Shown here in pieces: positions 63,526-64,000 of a stretch of DNA of 64,000 nucleotides (positions within the stretch are counted from its first letter, which is position 1; each line of letters starts with the position of its first letter). Made by a program: the position numbers and the translations under genes. Below the pieces are notes generated by a model. It was not told the origin of the DNA. It made no database searches and saw nothing but the letters and a program-made list of their open reading frames with translations. Source of the DNA: Caulobacteraceae bacterium (GTDB taxonomy: Bacteria > Pseudomonadota > Alphaproteobacteria > Caulobacterales > Caulobacteraceae); contig CANJLH010000002.1 of assembly GCA_947475415.1 (NCBI GenBank), positions 186,001-250,000 of the forward strand, given 5' to 3'.

Positions 63526-63538
63526 GCTGCGTCGCAGC
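63526..63538. promoter_or_regulatory. palindrome upstream of the 3-hydroxybutyryl-CoA dehydrogenase gene
   Basis: GCTGCGTCGCAGC is a perfect 13-base palindrome, 92 bases before the ATG. Its core TGCGTCGCA is shared with the two palindromes near the small RNA. The rest of the 255-base gap shows no gene. Confidence 0.5.
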
Positions 63539-63629
63539 AATCTTGTTGCGCCGCCGCCTTGTTCACGTGTTAGAAATCCGCCACAAGCACCGTTCCGCGC
63601 CGCGCGGCTGCGGTTGAAGGGCGAAATTC

Positions 63630-64000
63630 ATGGTTCAGATCAAGACGGTCGGCGTCATCGGCGCGGGCCAGATGGGCTCAGGCATCGCGCAGGTGGTGGC
63701 CCTGGCCGGCTACGATGTGCTGTTGCACGACATCAGCGAAGAGAAGCTGACGGCGGGGATCGCCGCGATTGAGCTCAGCATGACCCGCGACGTCGCTCGA
63801 GGCGCCCTTAGCCCCGAGGACATGGAAACCGGACTTGCGCGGATCAAGCCGGCTGTGGAGCTGCAGCAGATCGGGACCTCCGACTTCGCGATCGAGGCGG
63901 CGACGGAAGACGAGGTGATCAAGAAGACGATCTTCAAGGCGCTAACGCCGCATCTGGCGCCCCAGACGATCCTGGCGTCCAACACCTCCTCGATTTCCAT
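63630..64000 (+). CDS. 3-hydroxybutyryl-CoA dehydrogenase (5' part)
   Basis: The reading frame runs off the end of the window after 123 codons. It starts MVQIKTVGVIGAGQMGSGIAQVVALAGYDVLLHDISEEKL, the NAD-binding start of the PaaH/HbdA family, and continues with DFAIEAATEDEVIKKTIFKAL and the conserved ASNTSS. It would oxidise 3-hydroxyacyl-CoA. Its position after etfBA is expected. It is complete only in part because of the window boundary. Confidence 0.93.
   Translation, partial: MVQIKTVGVIGAGQMGSGIAQVVALAGYDVLLHDISEEKLTAGIAAIELSMTRDVARGALSPEDMETGLARIKPAVELQQIGTSDFAIEAATEDEVIKKTIFKALTPHLAPQTILASNTSSIS

Overview
The window looks like a chromosomal segment of a Caulobacterales alphaproteobacterium (Caulobacter/Phenylobacterium type). 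It is GC-rich with short gaps and many overlapping start/stop codons. It carries order-typical genes: an FzlA-type FtsZ regulator next to queG, a CpdR-type single-domain response regulator next to an N-formylglutamate amidohydrolase, DUF2794, a Usg-family protein, a rpsT-dnaA pair, and a FliK-like gene followed by a short FlhB-like gene. The species was not searched; this is recognition from protein sequence and gene order.

Layout. 1-12.6 kb is core housekeeping: the tail of a DUF1223 protein, DUF2794, a Bax-inhibitor-1 membrane protein, thpR, dapB with an overlapping amidase, dut-coaBC, a lipoprotein with a toxin-like C-terminal domain, ubiB-ubiE, mutM, a TraB/GumN protein, an enoyl-CoA hydratase and rpsT. 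At 12.6-20 kb are dnaA with a long leader, a cation efflux protein, fzlA-queG, rfbC, a glycosyltransferase and argE. At 20-33.3 kb are usg, a luciferase-like monooxygenase, an orphan oligopeptide-binding lipoprotein overlapping a secreted prolyl oligopeptidase, a crotonase, a CorC/CNNM protein, a Cys-less redoxin fused to a 2-oxoglutarate oxygenase, tRNA-Ala(CGC), yggT, a DUF167 protein, amt, a sirtuin and the FliK/FlhB-like pair, of which the FliK-like gene is frameshifted. 33.3-48.8 kb is accessory: thioesterases, three CaiB/BaiF loci (one a tandem fusion), a Flp pilin with a repeat tail, an NtaA-type monooxygenase, a Crp-type regulator, a hydrolase/sulfonate-binding-protein chimera, an alpha/beta hydrolase and an ABC-F ATPase. 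It ends in decayed DNA on the 3' side of tRNA-Val(GAC), which looks like an old integration site.

48.8-64 kb returns to core genes: cpdR, an N-formylglutamate amidohydrolase, a candidate MmgR-family (alpha-r8) small RNA, typA, a CHASE3 histidine kinase, an aminotransferase, an SDR, a ClpP paralogue, a Rieske oxygenase, a hydrolase, two TetR genes, a twin-TM protein, a PduO-type adenosyltransferase, etfB-etfA and the start of a 3-hydroxyacyl-CoA dehydrogenase.

The best leads are these. (1) The minus-strand small RNA at 50377-50459 has its promoter spacer filled by a palindrome. The core of that palindrome recurs 110 bp away and again upstream of the 3-hydroxybutyryl-CoA dehydrogenase gene, which suggests a shared polyhydroxybutyrate/carbon-storage control. 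(2) A lipoprotein ends in a domain resembling contact-dependent RNase toxins, with no immunity gene beside it. (3) A peroxiredoxin-like domain without cysteines is fused to a prolyl-4-hydroxylase-like domain. (4) A substrate-binding protein has hydrolase-derived sequence behind its signal peptide. No CRISPR array, intact transposase, intact integrase or replication origin was recognised.
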